Positions 48,388 to 57,484 are shown, counted from the stretch's first letter. The stretch is DNA of 64,000 nt from Enterococcaceae bacterium (GCA_022649665.1 JALCOL010000011.1:1-64000); one strand, 5' to 3'. Notes: generated from the letters alone by a model not told the origin. Translations and numbers: made by a program.

Positions 48388-49044
48388 ATGGACAAAACGA
48401 TCAAAGAGATCGCTGATGCGATCGGAGTAACCAAACAGGCAATTTTTCAAAAAATCAAAAAGGAACCATTATCGACTGAAATGTCTCCATATATTACAAC
48501 AAAAGGAAATCGCCTTTATATTTCTCCAGAAGGGCAAAAATTGATCAATGACAGTTTCGGTTATACTCCGCCTGAAGAAGAGAACCAAAAGAACGAGAAT
48601 GCTGCCGATCTTGAAGATTTTGATCCGGATGAGATTGTTTTTTTGCGGGATCTGGTATTAAATCTGCAGGAAGAAAAAAAGCAGCTGCATAAATTATTGG
48701 ATCAGCAGCAGCAGCTTTCATTAAAATCGGAACAACGAATCGATTACTTGGAACAACAGCTTGTATTATCGGCTCCCGAAAAAGCGGAAGAAAAAGATGA
48801 AAATGAAAAGATCAAAGAAACGCTAGCGAAGCAGCAAGAACAAATTGCTGAATTACAAAGTGAATGGGAAAAGAAAGAAGCCGAACTGCATACCGAGCTG
48901 CAAACCAAAGAAGAAGCATTGGAAGCAGAGCAAAAAAAGCAGGAGGAATTGCAGGCGGTGTTGGATGAAAAAGAGCAGCAAGCAGAAAAGCAAAAGAAAA
49001 AAGGTTTTTTTAGCCGACTCTTTGGAAAAAAAGACACAGAATAG
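48388..49044 (+). CDS. DUF536-like protein: N-terminal HTH, long coiled coil, amphipathic tail
   Basis: A 218-residue protein with a short helix-turn-helix (IKEIADAIGVTKQAIFQKIKK, about 4-24), a middle acidic region, and a continuous Gln/Glu/Lys coiled coil (about 95-205). It ends in KKKGFFSRLFGKKDTE, a basic amphipathic tip that could touch membrane. This pattern matches DUF536-type proteins known from plasmids of lactic acid bacteria, where they accompany replication genes. An upstream ATG at 48322 is open, but GAAGGAAG before 48388 decides for the shorter form. It lies 9 bp ahead of manA. Function is unknown. Confidence 0.7.
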   Translation: MDKTIKEIADAIGVTKQAIFQKIKKEPLSTEMSPYITTKGNRLYISPEGQKLINDSFGYTPPEEENQKNENAADLEDFDPDEIVFLRDLVLNLQEEKKQLHKLLDQQQQLSLKSEQRIDYLEQQLVLSAPEKAEEKDENEKIKETLAKQQEQIAELQSEWEKKEAELHTELQTKEEALEAEQKKQEELQAVLDEKEQQAEKQKKKGFFSRLFGKKDTE

Positions 49045-49053
49045 GGTGAAAAA

Positions 49054-49998
49054 ATGAGTATTTATTTCTTTCAACCAGTATTTCATCAAAAAATTTGGGG
49101 CGGATCAACACTGACAGATTATTTTCATTTAAAAGAAGACCATATCGGTGAAGATTGGGCGATCAGCGCTCATCCGCACGGTCCAACAAAAATCATCAAT
49201 GGTGAATTGCAAGGTGAGCTGCTCAATAAAGTTTGGGAAAAGCATCCTGAGTTATTTGGAAATCCAACTGAAAAAGAATTTCCACTGTTAATGAAAATCT
49301 TAGATGCCCATGAAGATCTATCAGTTCAAGTCCATCCAAATGATGCTTATGCAAAGACACATGGCGGCGGATTAGGGAAGACTGAGTGCTGGTATGTGAT
49401 CGAGGCTGAACCGGGCGCAGAGATCGTTTATGGTCATAACGCGAAAACGGAAGAAGAGCTTAGAACGATGATCGACAACGGTGAATGGGACAAATTGCTC
49501 CATCACGTGCCGGTTAAAAAAGGGGATTTTTTCTACGTACCAAGCGGGATGATTCATGCAATCGGCAAAGGAATCTTGATACTGGAACCGCAGCAAAGCT
49601 CGGATACGACTTATCGTCTTTATGATTATGACCGTAAAGATGCGAATGGACATCTTCGGCCCCTCCATCTTAAAGAAGCGCTGGATGTCATTACTGTTCC
49701 ATCAACTAAAGTTCACGAAAATTATCAAATAAAGAAAATTAACGGAAATAAAATCACCAATTTTATAAACAGTCCATTCTTTTCTGTCACCAAACTAGAA
49801 GTGGAAAATCCTTTTCAATTGGAGCGTGAAGGGGATTTCATGCTGGGGACAGTCGTTGCCGGAACAGGGAAAATAACCGACAACGATCAATCTTATGAAG
49901 TATCTTTCGGATCAAGTTTTTTGATCCCAAATGATACACCATTTGTTGACGTTATCGGCAATTTGACGATTATTCTAGCTCATCCGAATCATCAATGA
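49054..49998 (+). CDS. manA: Mannose-6-phosphate isomerase, class I
   Basis: Zinc enzyme interconverting mannose-6-phosphate and fructose-6-phosphate. The cupin metal site is formed by QVHPNDAYA (about 90-98), ECWYVIEAE and GMIHAIGKG (about 168-176). The start FFQPVFHQKIWGG and GEDWAISAHPHG match Firmicute ManA. Length 314 is typical. It is nine bases behind the DUF536-like gene, so probably co-transcribed. Confidence 0.94.
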   Translation: MSIYFFQPVFHQKIWGGSTLTDYFHLKEDHIGEDWAISAHPHGPTKIINGELQGELLNKVWEKHPELFGNPTEKEFPLLMKILDAHEDLSVQVHPNDAYAKTHGGGLGKTECWYVIEAEPGAEIVYGHNAKTEEELRTMIDNGEWDKLLHHVPVKKGDFFYVPSGMIHAIGKGILILEPQQSSDTTYRLYDYDRKDANGHLRPLHLKEALDVITVPSTKVHENYQIKKINGNKITNFINSPFFSVTKLEVENPFQLEREGDFMLGTVVAGTGKITDNDQSYEVSFGSSFLIPNDTPFVDVIGNLTIILAHPNHQ

Positions 49999-50001
49999 TT
50001 C

Positions 50002-50940
50002 TTACTGCAAGCTCTTTGTTACATCATTAATGATTTGAGTATTCGCGACTGGACCTTTATACAGCCAAGCACTGTCTTTGCTGAAAGTATATACTTGATT
50101 ATTTTTCACTGCTGGTAGTTCTTTCCACACAGCTTCATTTTGGATCGTATTTTCACTGTCGCCGTTGATCAAAAAGAGATAATCGGCATCGAGACCCGCT
50201 AATTTTTCAAGCGACAACTGAGTGAACTCATCTTTCGACTTTTCGGAAATTTCTTTTACCAGCGCCGGAGTTTTAAAGCCAAGGTTTTGGTACAGCAAAT
50301 CGCCTGTCCCGCGCTTTTCGCCGACAACGAAAACTTGATTGTTGGTGATCCAAAGAATTGCTGCTGAATGGTCTGAAATTTTGGTTCCAAGGTCGCTCTT
50401 TGTTTTCGAAATCAGTTGATCATAATTTTTTAATACTTTCTCTGCTTTCCCTTTTTTATTTAAGACATTCGCTACATCAAGAAATTGATCGCGCCACGTG
50501 ACGTTGTCGCCATTTTTGACAACGTAAGTTGGGGCGATTTTTTTGTATTGATCATATTTGCCGCCTTCGACGAGCGCAGAAGAGCTGACCATCAGCAAAT
50601 CTGGTTCATATTTCAAAACTTCTTCATAAGGGAGATCATAAGAGATGGTTGGAACGCCCTTCAACTCGCTTTGTAAATAAGTTTGGACGGTATTATTATT
50701 GACAGTCCATTGCGCTTCAGGTTTTACTTTCAGCGCTACCAGATAATCCTCTAAATAAGGGGCGATGATCTTTTTCGGATTGGCAGGGATAGTCACCTTG
50801 TGTCCTAAAGCATCTTCCATTACATGCTCTTTTGTACTTTTCGATCCAGTGGAATCAGTTGATGTTCCGCTATTACTGCAAGAGGCCAAAAATAGTACTG
50901 TACCCAACGCAAGAACGGCAACCAAAAATTTCTTTTTCAT
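50002..50940 (-). CDS. Siderophore-binding lipoprotein of an iron ABC transporter
   Basis: A 312-residue solute-binding protein of the FecB/FhuD class. It has a lipoprotein signal with lipobox LASC (cysteine about 21) and a Ser/Thr-rich linker. Two lobes follow, with HKVTIPANPKKIIAPYLEDYLVALKVKP and LYQNLGFKTPALV. It would capture ferric siderophore at the cell surface and pass it to the permease. Divergent from the ATPase-permease genes across a 163-bp region with two Fur-type palindromes, so iron-regulated expression is likely. Substrate is not defined by sequence. Confidence 0.88.
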   Translation of the reverse strand: MKKKFLVAVLALGTVLFLASCSNSGTSTDSTGSKSTKEHVMEDALGHKVTIPANPKKIIAPYLEDYLVALKVKPEAQWTVNNNTVQTYLQSELKGVPTISYDLPYEEVLKYEPDLLMVSSSALVEGGKYDQYKKIAPTYVVKNGDNVTWRDQFLDVANVLNKKGKAEKVLKNYDQLISKTKSDLGTKISDHSAAILWITNNQVFVVGEKRGTGDLLYQNLGFKTPALVKEISEKSKDEFTQLSLEKLAGLDADYLFLINGDSENTIQNEAVWKELPAVKNNQVYTFSKDSAWLYKGPVANTQIINDVTKSLQ

Positions 50941-50960
50941 AAAATCCTCCTATCATTTTT

Positions 50961-50979
50961 GATACTGATTATCAGTATC
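50961..50979. promoter_or_regulatory. Fur-type operator 1
   Basis: Perfect 19-bp palindrome GATACTGATTATCAGTATC immediately upstream of the lipoprotein gene's ribosome site. It resembles the Fur consensus GATAATGATTATCATTATC in 17 of 19 positions by eye. Confidence 0.7.
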
Positions 50980-51059
50980 GTTTATAGTGGTGATTTTGTC
51001 AATAAGGGAGCTTTTGATTGCCAAGCTGCCATGTTTTTTATATAATTAAACGATATGAT

Positions 51060-51074
51060 TGAGAACGGTTTTCA
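51060..51074. promoter_or_regulatory. Fur-type operator 2
   Basis: TGAGAAC-G-GTTTTCA, a 7-1-7 inverted repeat with one mismatch, 30 bp before the ATPase gene. The arrangement fits the 7-1-7 Fur box TGATAAT-N-ATTATCA, although the inner bases are closer to a TGARAAC variant. Confidence 0.5.
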
Positions 51075-51103
51075 TTGAAAACTAAGATATAAGGTGGTCT
51101 TTT

Positions 51104-51913
51104 ATGGATATATTAACAGCAAAAAATATACAGGCAGGATATAACCGCGGCTTGGTGATCGATCAATTAGCGGTGAATTTTAAAACAGGAAAGGTCACCA
51201 GTTTGATTGGACCGAATGGTTGTGGAAAATCGACATTGCTTAAATCACTGGCGCGGATTCTCCCGCAGGCAAAAGGCGAGATCTTTTTGAAAGAAAGGCC
51301 GATTCAAGAATATGCCAATAAAGAGTTAGCGAAACAAATGACAATGTTGGCGCAAAACAGCGAGGGAAATCTCGGGATCACTGTCGAGGATTTGGTTTCT
51401 TATGGTCGTTTTCCTTATCAAAAACCATTTCAAGGGTTGACGAAAGCCGACCAGGAAAAAATCGATTGGGCGCTTGAGGTAACTGATATCGTGTACATCA
51501 AAGAGCGGCCGCTGGCTGATCTGTCAGGCGGACAGCGGCAGCGTGCGTGGATCGCAATGGCATTAGCGCAAGATACTGAAGTGCTGCTGCTTGATGAACC
51601 AACGACGTTTTTAGACCCTGCTCATCAGTTGGAAGTATTGGATCTGCTGCAGTCGATCAACCGCGACAGCGGGAAAACGATCATCATGTCGATTCATGAT
51701 ATGAATCTGGCTTCGCGTTTTTCAGATGAGATCTTGGGAATGAAGGCCGGCAAAATCCTGGTTCAGGGAACCCCTGAAGAGGTCCTGACGCCGAAATGGT
51801 TTCGGACACTTTTCGAAATCGAAGCGGAAATCGTCAAAGATCCGCACAGTATGCGCCCGCTTCTTCTTAGTTACGATCTCCTTTCAAAAGGAGGTGCAGG
51901 GGATGAAAAATAA
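51104..51913 (+). CDS. Iron-siderophore ABC transporter ATPase
   Basis: A 269-residue nucleotide-binding subunit of the FecE/FhuC type. Walker A GPNGCGKSTLLKSL (about 37-50), the Q loop at LAQNSEG, signature LSGGQRQRAWIAMALAQ (about 140-156), Walker B VLLLDEPTTFLD and the switch His in MSIHDMN are present. It drives import by the two permeases that follow and overlaps the first by 11 bp. The start ATG lies behind AAGGTGG. Confidence 0.93.
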   Translation: MDILTAKNIQAGYNRGLVIDQLAVNFKTGKVTSLIGPNGCGKSTLLKSLARILPQAKGEIFLKERPIQEYANKELAKQMTMLAQNSEGNLGITVEDLVSYGRFPYQKPFQGLTKADQEKIDWALEVTDIVYIKERPLADLSGGQRQRAWIAMALAQDTEVLLLDEPTTFLDPAHQLEVLDLLQSINRDSGKTIIMSIHDMNLASRFSDEILGMKAGKILVQGTPEEVLTPKWFRTLFEIEAEIVKDPHSMRPLLLSYDLLSKGGAGDEK

Positions 51914-52910
51914 GCGGTCGCATGCTTATTATCTGCTGCTTTTTCTGTTGGCATTGCTGCTTTTAGCAATTGTTTTTCTTTTTTCATTAAAATGGGGTGC
52001 CGCTGATTTAAGCTTTGCAGACATCAATCGTGCTCTTTTCGATTTTGATCGAACAAACCAAGCGCAGCAAGTTTTCCGAACGATCCGTTTGCCGCGTGTT
52101 CTCGGAACGGCGCTGGTTGGTGCCTCTTTTGCTATTGCCGGAGCAATGATGCAGGGGATCACGCGCAATCCGCTAGCTGACACCGGGTTGCTGGGGATCA
52201 ATGCTGGTGCGGGATTAGGATTGGCGGTTTGTTTTGCGCTTTTGCCTCATGCCGGCTATTTTTCCATTTTAGGGGCCTCGTTTATCGGTGCTGCTCTAGG
52301 GGTAGCATCGATCTATGCGATTGCTTTCAGCAATCCGTTTGCCTCTTCTCCGCTTCGGCTGATTCTAGCTGGGGCGGGAATCAGTGCGTTGTTTGTCGCC
52401 CTTTCGCAAATGATCTCGCTTTTGTTTAATTTGAATCGTGATCTGGCCTTTTGGACGCTTGGCGGAACAAGCGTGATCACTTGGACGCAAGTCGCTATTC
52501 TGGCGCCGACTTTCGTTGTTTTACTGCTGATCTCGCTTACTTTAGGCAAAGCGATCACACTGATCCATATCAGTGAAGAGACTGCTGTCAATTTAGGGTT
52601 GAATCCTTCGCGAATCCGCGTGATCGTCAGCTTGCTGGTTTTAGGACTTGCCGGAGTATCTGTTTCGATCGTCGGATCGATCGGCTTTGTCGGCTTGATG
52701 GTCCCGCATATTATGAGCTTCTTTGTCGGCAGCGACTATCGCTATATCTTGCCTTTTTCAGCGGTGGGTGGTGCGATTTTGCTGACAGCAGCTGATTTAG
52801 CCGCGCGAATGATCAATCCGCCATTTGAAACACCAAGCGGGGCGGTCGTGGCACTTCTCGGCGTGCCATTCTTCCTATTGATGGCAAGAAGCCGGGAGGT
52901 GGCTAGTTGA
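51903..52910 (+). CDS. Iron-siderophore ABC transporter permease 1
   Basis: A 335-residue FecCD-family permease with about nine to ten membrane segments. Conserved motifs are RLPRVLGTALVGASFAIAGAMMQGITRNPLADTGLLGINAGAG and, near the end, GSIGFVGLMVPHIMSFFVG, the ATPase-coupling region. The ATG at 51903 is chosen over an in-frame GTG at 51894 because AAAGGAGG precedes it. The stop overlaps the next permease's ATG by one base. Confidence 0.92.
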   Translation: MKNKRSHAYYLLLFLLALLLLAIVFLFSLKWGAADLSFADINRALFDFDRTNQAQQVFRTIRLPRVLGTALVGASFAIAGAMMQGITRNPLADTGLLGINAGAGLGLAVCFALLPHAGYFSILGASFIGAALGVASIYAIAFSNPFASSPLRLILAGAGISALFVALSQMISLLFNLNRDLAFWTLGGTSVITWTQVAILAPTFVVLLLISLTLGKAITLIHISEETAVNLGLNPSRIRVIVSLLVLGLAGVSVSIVGSIGFVGLMVPHIMSFFVGSDYRYILPFSAVGGAILLTAADLAARMINPPFETPSGAVVALLGVPFFLLMARSREVAS

Positions 52911-53911
52911 TGAAAAAACGGTCTTTGAAACTCTTGATAATTCTACTGATTTGTATCGCAGGATTGCTGATCGTTAGTCTGCTGGTGGGAAAACTGGCAA
53001 TCAGCGGAAAAGATCTGCTTGAAGTTCTCAGCGGAAATATGAGTCGAAGAACTGAACTGTTGTTGTTTGAGTTTCGTCTTCCGCGAATCTTTGTTGCGCT
53101 GCTGGCTGGAGCATGTTTAGCACTTTCAGGACTGATCTTGCAGACAGTTTTGCGAAATCCACTGGCAGATCCCGGAATTTTGGGAATCAATGCCGGTGCA
53201 GGAATCGGTGTCATGTTTTATTTATTATTTTTGACAGGGAACACAAACCTATATTATCTGTTGCCGCTATGTGCTTTGGCAGGTGCGATCTTGTCTGTCA
53301 TTTTGACGATCGCCTTTTCATATTCAAAGATGAATGGGCTCGTACCGATCCGGTTGATTTTGACTGGGGTTGCGATCGGAGCGGGGATGAATGCGGTCAA
53401 TATTTTGTTGACGACAAAAGTCGACAGTGAGAAGTACCGCTTCCTAGTTACCTGGCTGGCAGGTTCGATCTGGGGCGATAATTGGAATTTCGTGCTGATC
53501 TTGTTTTTGACGATTTTAGTGATCTTCCCGCTTGCGCTGTTCAAAAGCAAAGTATTGGATATTTTGATGCTGGGAGAAGATCAAGCGATTTTATTGGGGA
53601 TCAATGCATCGCGCGAGCGCAATCTTTTACTGCTGTTCGCTGTTATCTTAGCTGGAATCGGGGTTTCAGCAACCGGCGGAATCGGCTTTTTAGGTCTGAT
53701 CGCGCCGCACATGATCAAACAGGCTGACTTTTCAAAACATCGGCAGCTTTTGCCGCTGGTCGCTCTTTTAGGAGGGTTTCTTCTGTTAGGAGCGGATACG
53801 ATCGGACGGGTAGTTTTACAAAGTGGTGAGCTGCCTGCCGGAACGATTATCGCCGTTTTGGGAGCCCCATACTTCTTGTGGATGCTTCTTCACCCGCTAA
53901 AGGCGCAGTAA
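52910..53911 (+). CDS. Iron-siderophore ABC transporter permease 2
   Basis: The second FecCD-type permease, 333 residues, pairing with the first. It repeats the family motifs: RLPRIFVALLAGACLALSGLILQTVLRNPLADPGILGINAG and GGIGFLGLIAPHMIKQ. The two permeases are clearly paralogous. The ATG at 52910 overlaps the preceding TGA and has GGAGGTGG upstream. The parS site starts four bases after its stop codon. Confidence 0.92.
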   Translation: MKKRSLKLLIILLICIAGLLIVSLLVGKLAISGKDLLEVLSGNMSRRTELLLFEFRLPRIFVALLAGACLALSGLILQTVLRNPLADPGILGINAGAGIGVMFYLLFLTGNTNLYYLLPLCALAGAILSVILTIAFSYSKMNGLVPIRLILTGVAIGAGMNAVNILLTTKVDSEKYRFLVTWLAGSIWGDNWNFVLILFLTILVIFPLALFKSKVLDILMLGEDQAILLGINASRERNLLLLFAVILAGIGVSATGGIGFLGLIAPHMIKQADFSKHRQLLPLVALLGGFLLLGADTIGRVVLQSGELPAGTIIAVLGAPYFLWMLLHPLKAQ

Positions 53912-53915
53912 AAAA

Positions 53916-53931
53916 TGTTTCACGTGAAACA
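53916..53931. promoter_or_regulatory. parS: parS centromere site
   Basis: TGTTTCACGTGAAACA, a perfect 16-bp match to the bacterial parS consensus, lies in noncoding DNA just after the iron permease gene. It is about 30 kb right of oriC, inside the origin-proximal zone where ParB loads. Confidence 0.95.
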
Positions 53932-54252
53932 TTTCAATTAGCAGAAAAAATTAATAAATAATCACACACATATGTTCGTTGATGTTTCGTAAACAATACT
54001 TTTGTGATTTTTTAACGAATATTGGTGAATAGAATGCTAGTTTTACACAAAAGTTTATGGACAACTTTCATGAATTTGTGGATTGAAAAATTTAGTTGAT
54101 GATTAAAAAATAATCAATAGGGCATGTATTTCTTTATTTCTGATGAAAACAAACTGAAATCTTCACGGACAAAGAAGTAAACTATTCGCAAGAGATGAAA
54201 GCATTTCCTGAATACATGGAACGAGTCATCGAAATAAGATTGAAAACGAAAA
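53932..54252. other. Noncoding region behind parS
   Basis: No supported gene. It is AT-rich with scattered imperfect DnaA-box-like words (e.g. TTGTGGATT near 54076). From about 54147 to 54292 one plus frame is open (DKEVNYSQEMKAFPEYMERV...) without an initiation signal, and it runs into the terminator; it may be a gene remnant. Nothing else is recognised. Confidence 0.4.
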
Positions 54253-54370
54253 GAGACCCTGACAAAAGCAATGTCAGGGGTCTTTTTTCATAGACGGTGT
54301 TTCAAATGAGCTTCTTCGGAGTAGGCTCCCGAAAATCTCAAAACTGAGCACGTTTGTCATAATATCTTTT
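54253..54370 (+). repeat. Dispersed hairpin element, copy 2
   Basis: AGACCCTGACA / TGTCAGGGGTCT (54253-54263, 54272-54283), then TTTTTT. After about 10 bp come GGTGTTTCAAATGAGC, TTCTTCGGAGTAGGC and, after extra bases, CACGTTTGTCATAATATCTTTT (to about 54370). Order and wording match copy 1 at 35587-35685. Here the hairpin with its T run also looks like a working terminator. Confidence 0.6.
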
Positions 54371-54385
54371 CGTGCAGTTGCGAGT

Positions 54386-56128
54386 TTATGGTTCGATCGT
54401 TGTTAAGTTGAACTCAGCAAAGTCAAACAATCCTTTATCGGTAAGCTTTATTTCTGGAATTACTGCCAGACTCATAAAGGAGAGCGTCAGGAACGGATCA
54501 AAGTTTCTAGCTGCACCTAGTTCATGAGCTGCAGCAACGACTTCATCGACTTTTTTGCCGACAACCTCCATTGGTTCAACACTCATCAAGCCGCCGATCT
54601 TGAGAGGAACAAAGCCGATTACTTTCTGGTCTTTCACAGCAACCATCCCGCCGCCATTTTCAATTAAATAATTAATGGCAGTCATCATGTCTTCGTCATT
54701 CGTGCCGACAGTCAGTAAATTATGCGAATCATGAGCGATCGAGGTCGCGATGGCGCCTTCCTTGAGTCCGAATCCTTTAATGATCGCAGTATTTGTGATC
54801 GTTGGTTTTTGATAGCGATTGACTACTGCGATTTTCAACAGATCTTTTGCGGTATCGGGTTGGAAGAAGCCGTCTTTTTTGTTAACTTTTTCAACTAACT
54901 TTTTGGTAACTAAGCTGTTTGGAATGATCTCGATCACTTTTGCTATATCACCGACAAGCGGAAGTTGCAGATCACTGATTTCAATTGGATTGATATCGAT
55001 TTTTTCAAGCTGTTTTACTAATGCAGGGTTCGGCTCTTTCGCGAGAGTCCCACAGAATTTTCCATTTTGAGCAACAATTTCGCCTTTGTGGAACACCGTC
55101 TCCACCTCAAAATCATCCAAATCAGGTGCAATTACGAGATCGGCTTGATAGCCGGCGCCAATTGCTCCTAGGCGATTTAAATGGAAGAATTGTGCAGGAT
55201 TGATCGTTGCCATTTGAATGGCTTCTAGCGGTGTTTTGCCGGCTTTAACGGCCATGCGGATCATATGATCGATCGAGCCTTCAGCAAGCAGTTCATTTGC
55301 TAGTTTGTCATCTGTTACCATTGCGCAGCGATCAATGTTGTTCTGGTCAACTGCCGGCAGCAAGTTCAACAAGTCTTTCGCCGCTGTTCCTTGGCGCATC
55401 AGCAAATACATACCCAAATCAAGGCGATCTTTAGCATCTTGCAAAGAAACTGCTTCATGATCGGTCCGGATCTGCGCTGCCAAGTAAACATTCAGATCTT
55501 CTTTGCTGATTCCGGCAGCATGGCCGTCAATGACTTTATTCGCTGCAATCGTTTCATAGAGCTTATCGATCATCTCCGGGTCGGCATTGGCTACTGCTGG
55601 AAAGTTCATTACTTCAGCAAGACCCAAAACTTGATCAGGATACTTTTCATAGAATCTTTTGATCATTGCGGCATCGATCGTTGCGCCATTAGTTTCAAAA
55701 ATCGTCGTAGGCACGCAGGAAGGAATCATATAATAGAGATTCATCGTTGCGCAACTAGCGGAATCAAGCATGAATTCTAGCCCAACTTCACCTTTGACAT
55801 TCCCGATTTCATGCGGATCAGCGATCGCAGTCGTGACGCCGTGCGATAAAGAAAGTTTGGCATATTCTTCTGGAGGCAGCAACGTACTTTCGACATGCAT
55901 ATGGCCATCGATCAAGCCAGGAACAATATATTTTCCTTTTGCGTCAAATGTCTCTTTGCCGTCATAGTCACCTAAGCCCACGATCATGCCATCTTTGATG
56001 GCGACATCTGCTTCAGTATTTTTTTTTGTGAACACATTGACGATTTTTCCGTTTTTGATCACCAAGTCTGCGGGCTGTTTTTTAGCTGCGGTTAAAACTG
56101 CTTCGATTAATTCGCTTTTTTTGAACAT
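54386..56128 (-). CDS. ade: Adenine deaminase
   Basis: Amidohydrolase converting adenine to hypoxanthine and ammonia. The N-terminal metal motif is GLIDGHMHVESTLLPPEEYA (about 58-77), with ADPHEIGNVKG following. The C-terminal half has GGGMVAVKDQKVIGFVPL and the adenine deaminase domain through DPFLTLSFMSLAVIPEIKLT. The ATG at 56128 (AAGGAAGG upstream) gives 580 residues, the usual length; a longer in-frame start at 56161 lacks support. It is downstream of the purine permease in one operon on the strand opposing replication. Confidence 0.94.
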   Translation of the reverse strand: MFKKSELIEAVLTAAKKQPADLVIKNGKIVNVFTKKNTEADVAIKDGMIVGLGDYDGKETFDAKGKYIVPGLIDGHMHVESTLLPPEEYAKLSLSHGVTTAIADPHEIGNVKGEVGLEFMLDSASCATMNLYYMIPSCVPTTIFETNGATIDAAMIKRFYEKYPDQVLGLAEVMNFPAVANADPEMIDKLYETIAANKVIDGHAAGISKEDLNVYLAAQIRTDHEAVSLQDAKDRLDLGMYLLMRQGTAAKDLLNLLPAVDQNNIDRCAMVTDDKLANELLAEGSIDHMIRMAVKAGKTPLEAIQMATINPAQFFHLNRLGAIGAGYQADLVIAPDLDDFEVETVFHKGEIVAQNGKFCGTLAKEPNPALVKQLEKIDINPIEISDLQLPLVGDIAKVIEIIPNSLVTKKLVEKVNKKDGFFQPDTAKDLLKIAVVNRYQKPTITNTAIIKGFGLKEGAIATSIAHDSHNLLTVGTNDEDMMTAINYLIENGGGMVAVKDQKVIGFVPLKIGGLMSVEPMEVVGKKVDEVVAAAHELGAARNFDPFLTLSFMSLAVIPEIKLTDKGLFDFAEFNLTTIEP

Positions 56129-56170
56129 TTTTTCACCCTTCCTTGAAATATTTTTATTCAAAATCGAGAC

Positions 56171-57484
56171 TTAATGTCCCTTGATGAGCCATAAGAAACC
56201 AGCAAATACCAACGCTAAAATATACATAACCGGAGAAACTTCTTTTCCGCGTTTTGCAGCGAGCATCGTGATCGGGTAAGTAATCATTCCCAATGCCAAG
56301 CCATCAGCAATCGAGTAGCTGAGCGGCATCCCGATAATGATCAGAAAGGCAGGAATCGCAATTTCCAGTTTGTTCCACGAAATACTAGCTAAGTGGCCGG
56401 CCATCAAAACACCGACAATGATCAATGCGGGTGCAGTCACCTGGCTAGTTACGACAGTCAAAAGCGGCGAGAAGAACATTCCCAGAATGAAGAAGATCCC
56501 CGTAAAGACAACAGTCATTCCTGAACGTCCGCCAACAGCGATCCCGGCAGAAGATTCAACATAAGCACCGATCGGAGAAGTTCCGAAAATGGAGCCAGCC
56601 AGCATTGCCGTACCATCGGTCGTAAGTGCTTTACCGGCACGCGGCATTTCGCCGTCTTTCATAAACCCGGCTTGCTGAGCCAAACCGACTAATGTTCCAG
56701 CGGTATCAAAGAACGTCACCAGCAAGAACGTCAAAACGACGACCCAAAGCTGCAGTGAGTTAATGTGAGTAATATTCGTGATCGCAGCGCCGAAGGTTGG
56801 GGCCATGCTCGGTGCTGGAGAGATGAAACCGGTTGGCAGCGGAATCAATTTCGTAACCATTCCCAAGCAAGAGGTCAGCACCATCCCAATGAAGATCGCT
56901 CCAGGAACATTGCGGATCATTAAAATTGCCGAAACGATCAAACCAAAAATCGTCAACCAAACTTCTGGAGTTGCAAGTGACCCAAGTGAAACAAGCGTCG
57001 AATCATTGGCAACGATCAGTTTCCCTTGGTTCATTCCAATAAAGGCGATGAAAAGACCGATCCCGGCTGAGATCGCCAGTTTCAAATCAGATGGGATCGC
57101 GCGAATGATCAGTTTTTGCAAACCGAAGATCGAAATCAATAGGAATAAAACGGAAGCGATCAATACTCCGGAAAGTGCGGTTTGCCAAGGAACTTTCATT
57201 CCAATACAAACGGTGTAAGCAAAGAAAGCATTGATCCCTAAGGATGGCGCGGAAGCAATTGGATACTTTGCATAGATTCCCATCATAATACAGGCGATCG
57301 CACTTGCTAAGGCAGTCGCGGTAAATACCGCGCCTTTATCCATTCCAGCGTCACCTAGTACACCAGGATTCAAAAAAAGAATGTAGCTCATACTGATGAA
57401 TGTTGTAACTCCGGCTAATAATTCAGTCCGCCAATTAGTCCCCAATTCTTTAAACATAAAATACTTCTCTAGTCTCTCGACCAT
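56171..57484 (-). CDS. NCS2/AzgA-type purine permease
   Basis: A 437-residue membrane transporter with about 12 to 14 segments, most like the hypoxanthine/guanine/adenine permeases PbuG, PbuO and AzgA. Indicative motifs are ELLAGVTTFISMSYILFLNPGVLGDAGMD near the N terminus, TFFDTAGTLVGLAQQAGFMKDGEMPRAGKAL in the middle, and ESSAGIAVGGRSGMT. The ATG follows GAAGGGGGAAG. Operon position ahead of adenine deaminase suggests adenine or hypoxanthine uptake. No purine riboswitch was recognised in its leader. Confidence 0.9.
   Translation of the reverse strand: MVERLEKYFMFKELGTNWRTELLAGVTTFISMSYILFLNPGVLGDAGMDKGAVFTATALASAIACIMMGIYAKYPIASAPSLGINAFFAYTVCIGMKVPWQTALSGVLIASVLFLLISIFGLQKLIIRAIPSDLKLAISAGIGLFIAFIGMNQGKLIVANDSTLVSLGSLATPEVWLTIFGLIVSAILMIRNVPGAIFIGMVLTSCLGMVTKLIPLPTGFISPAPSMAPTFGAAITNITHINSLQLWVVVLTFLLVTFFDTAGTLVGLAQQAGFMKDGEMPRAGKALTTDGTAMLAGSIFGTSPIGAYVESSAGIAVGGRSGMTVVFTGIFFILGMFFSPLLTVVTSQVTAPALIIVGVLMAGHLASISWNKLEIAIPAFLIIIGMPLSYSIADGLALGMITYPITMLAAKRGKEVSPVMYILALVFAGFLWLIKGH

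Noticed and set aside
54147-54292. Open plus frame (DKEVNYSQEMKAFPEYMERV...) as a gene
   Set aside because: No ribosome-binding site, it runs through a terminator, and no family is recognised. It is kept only as a possible remnant.
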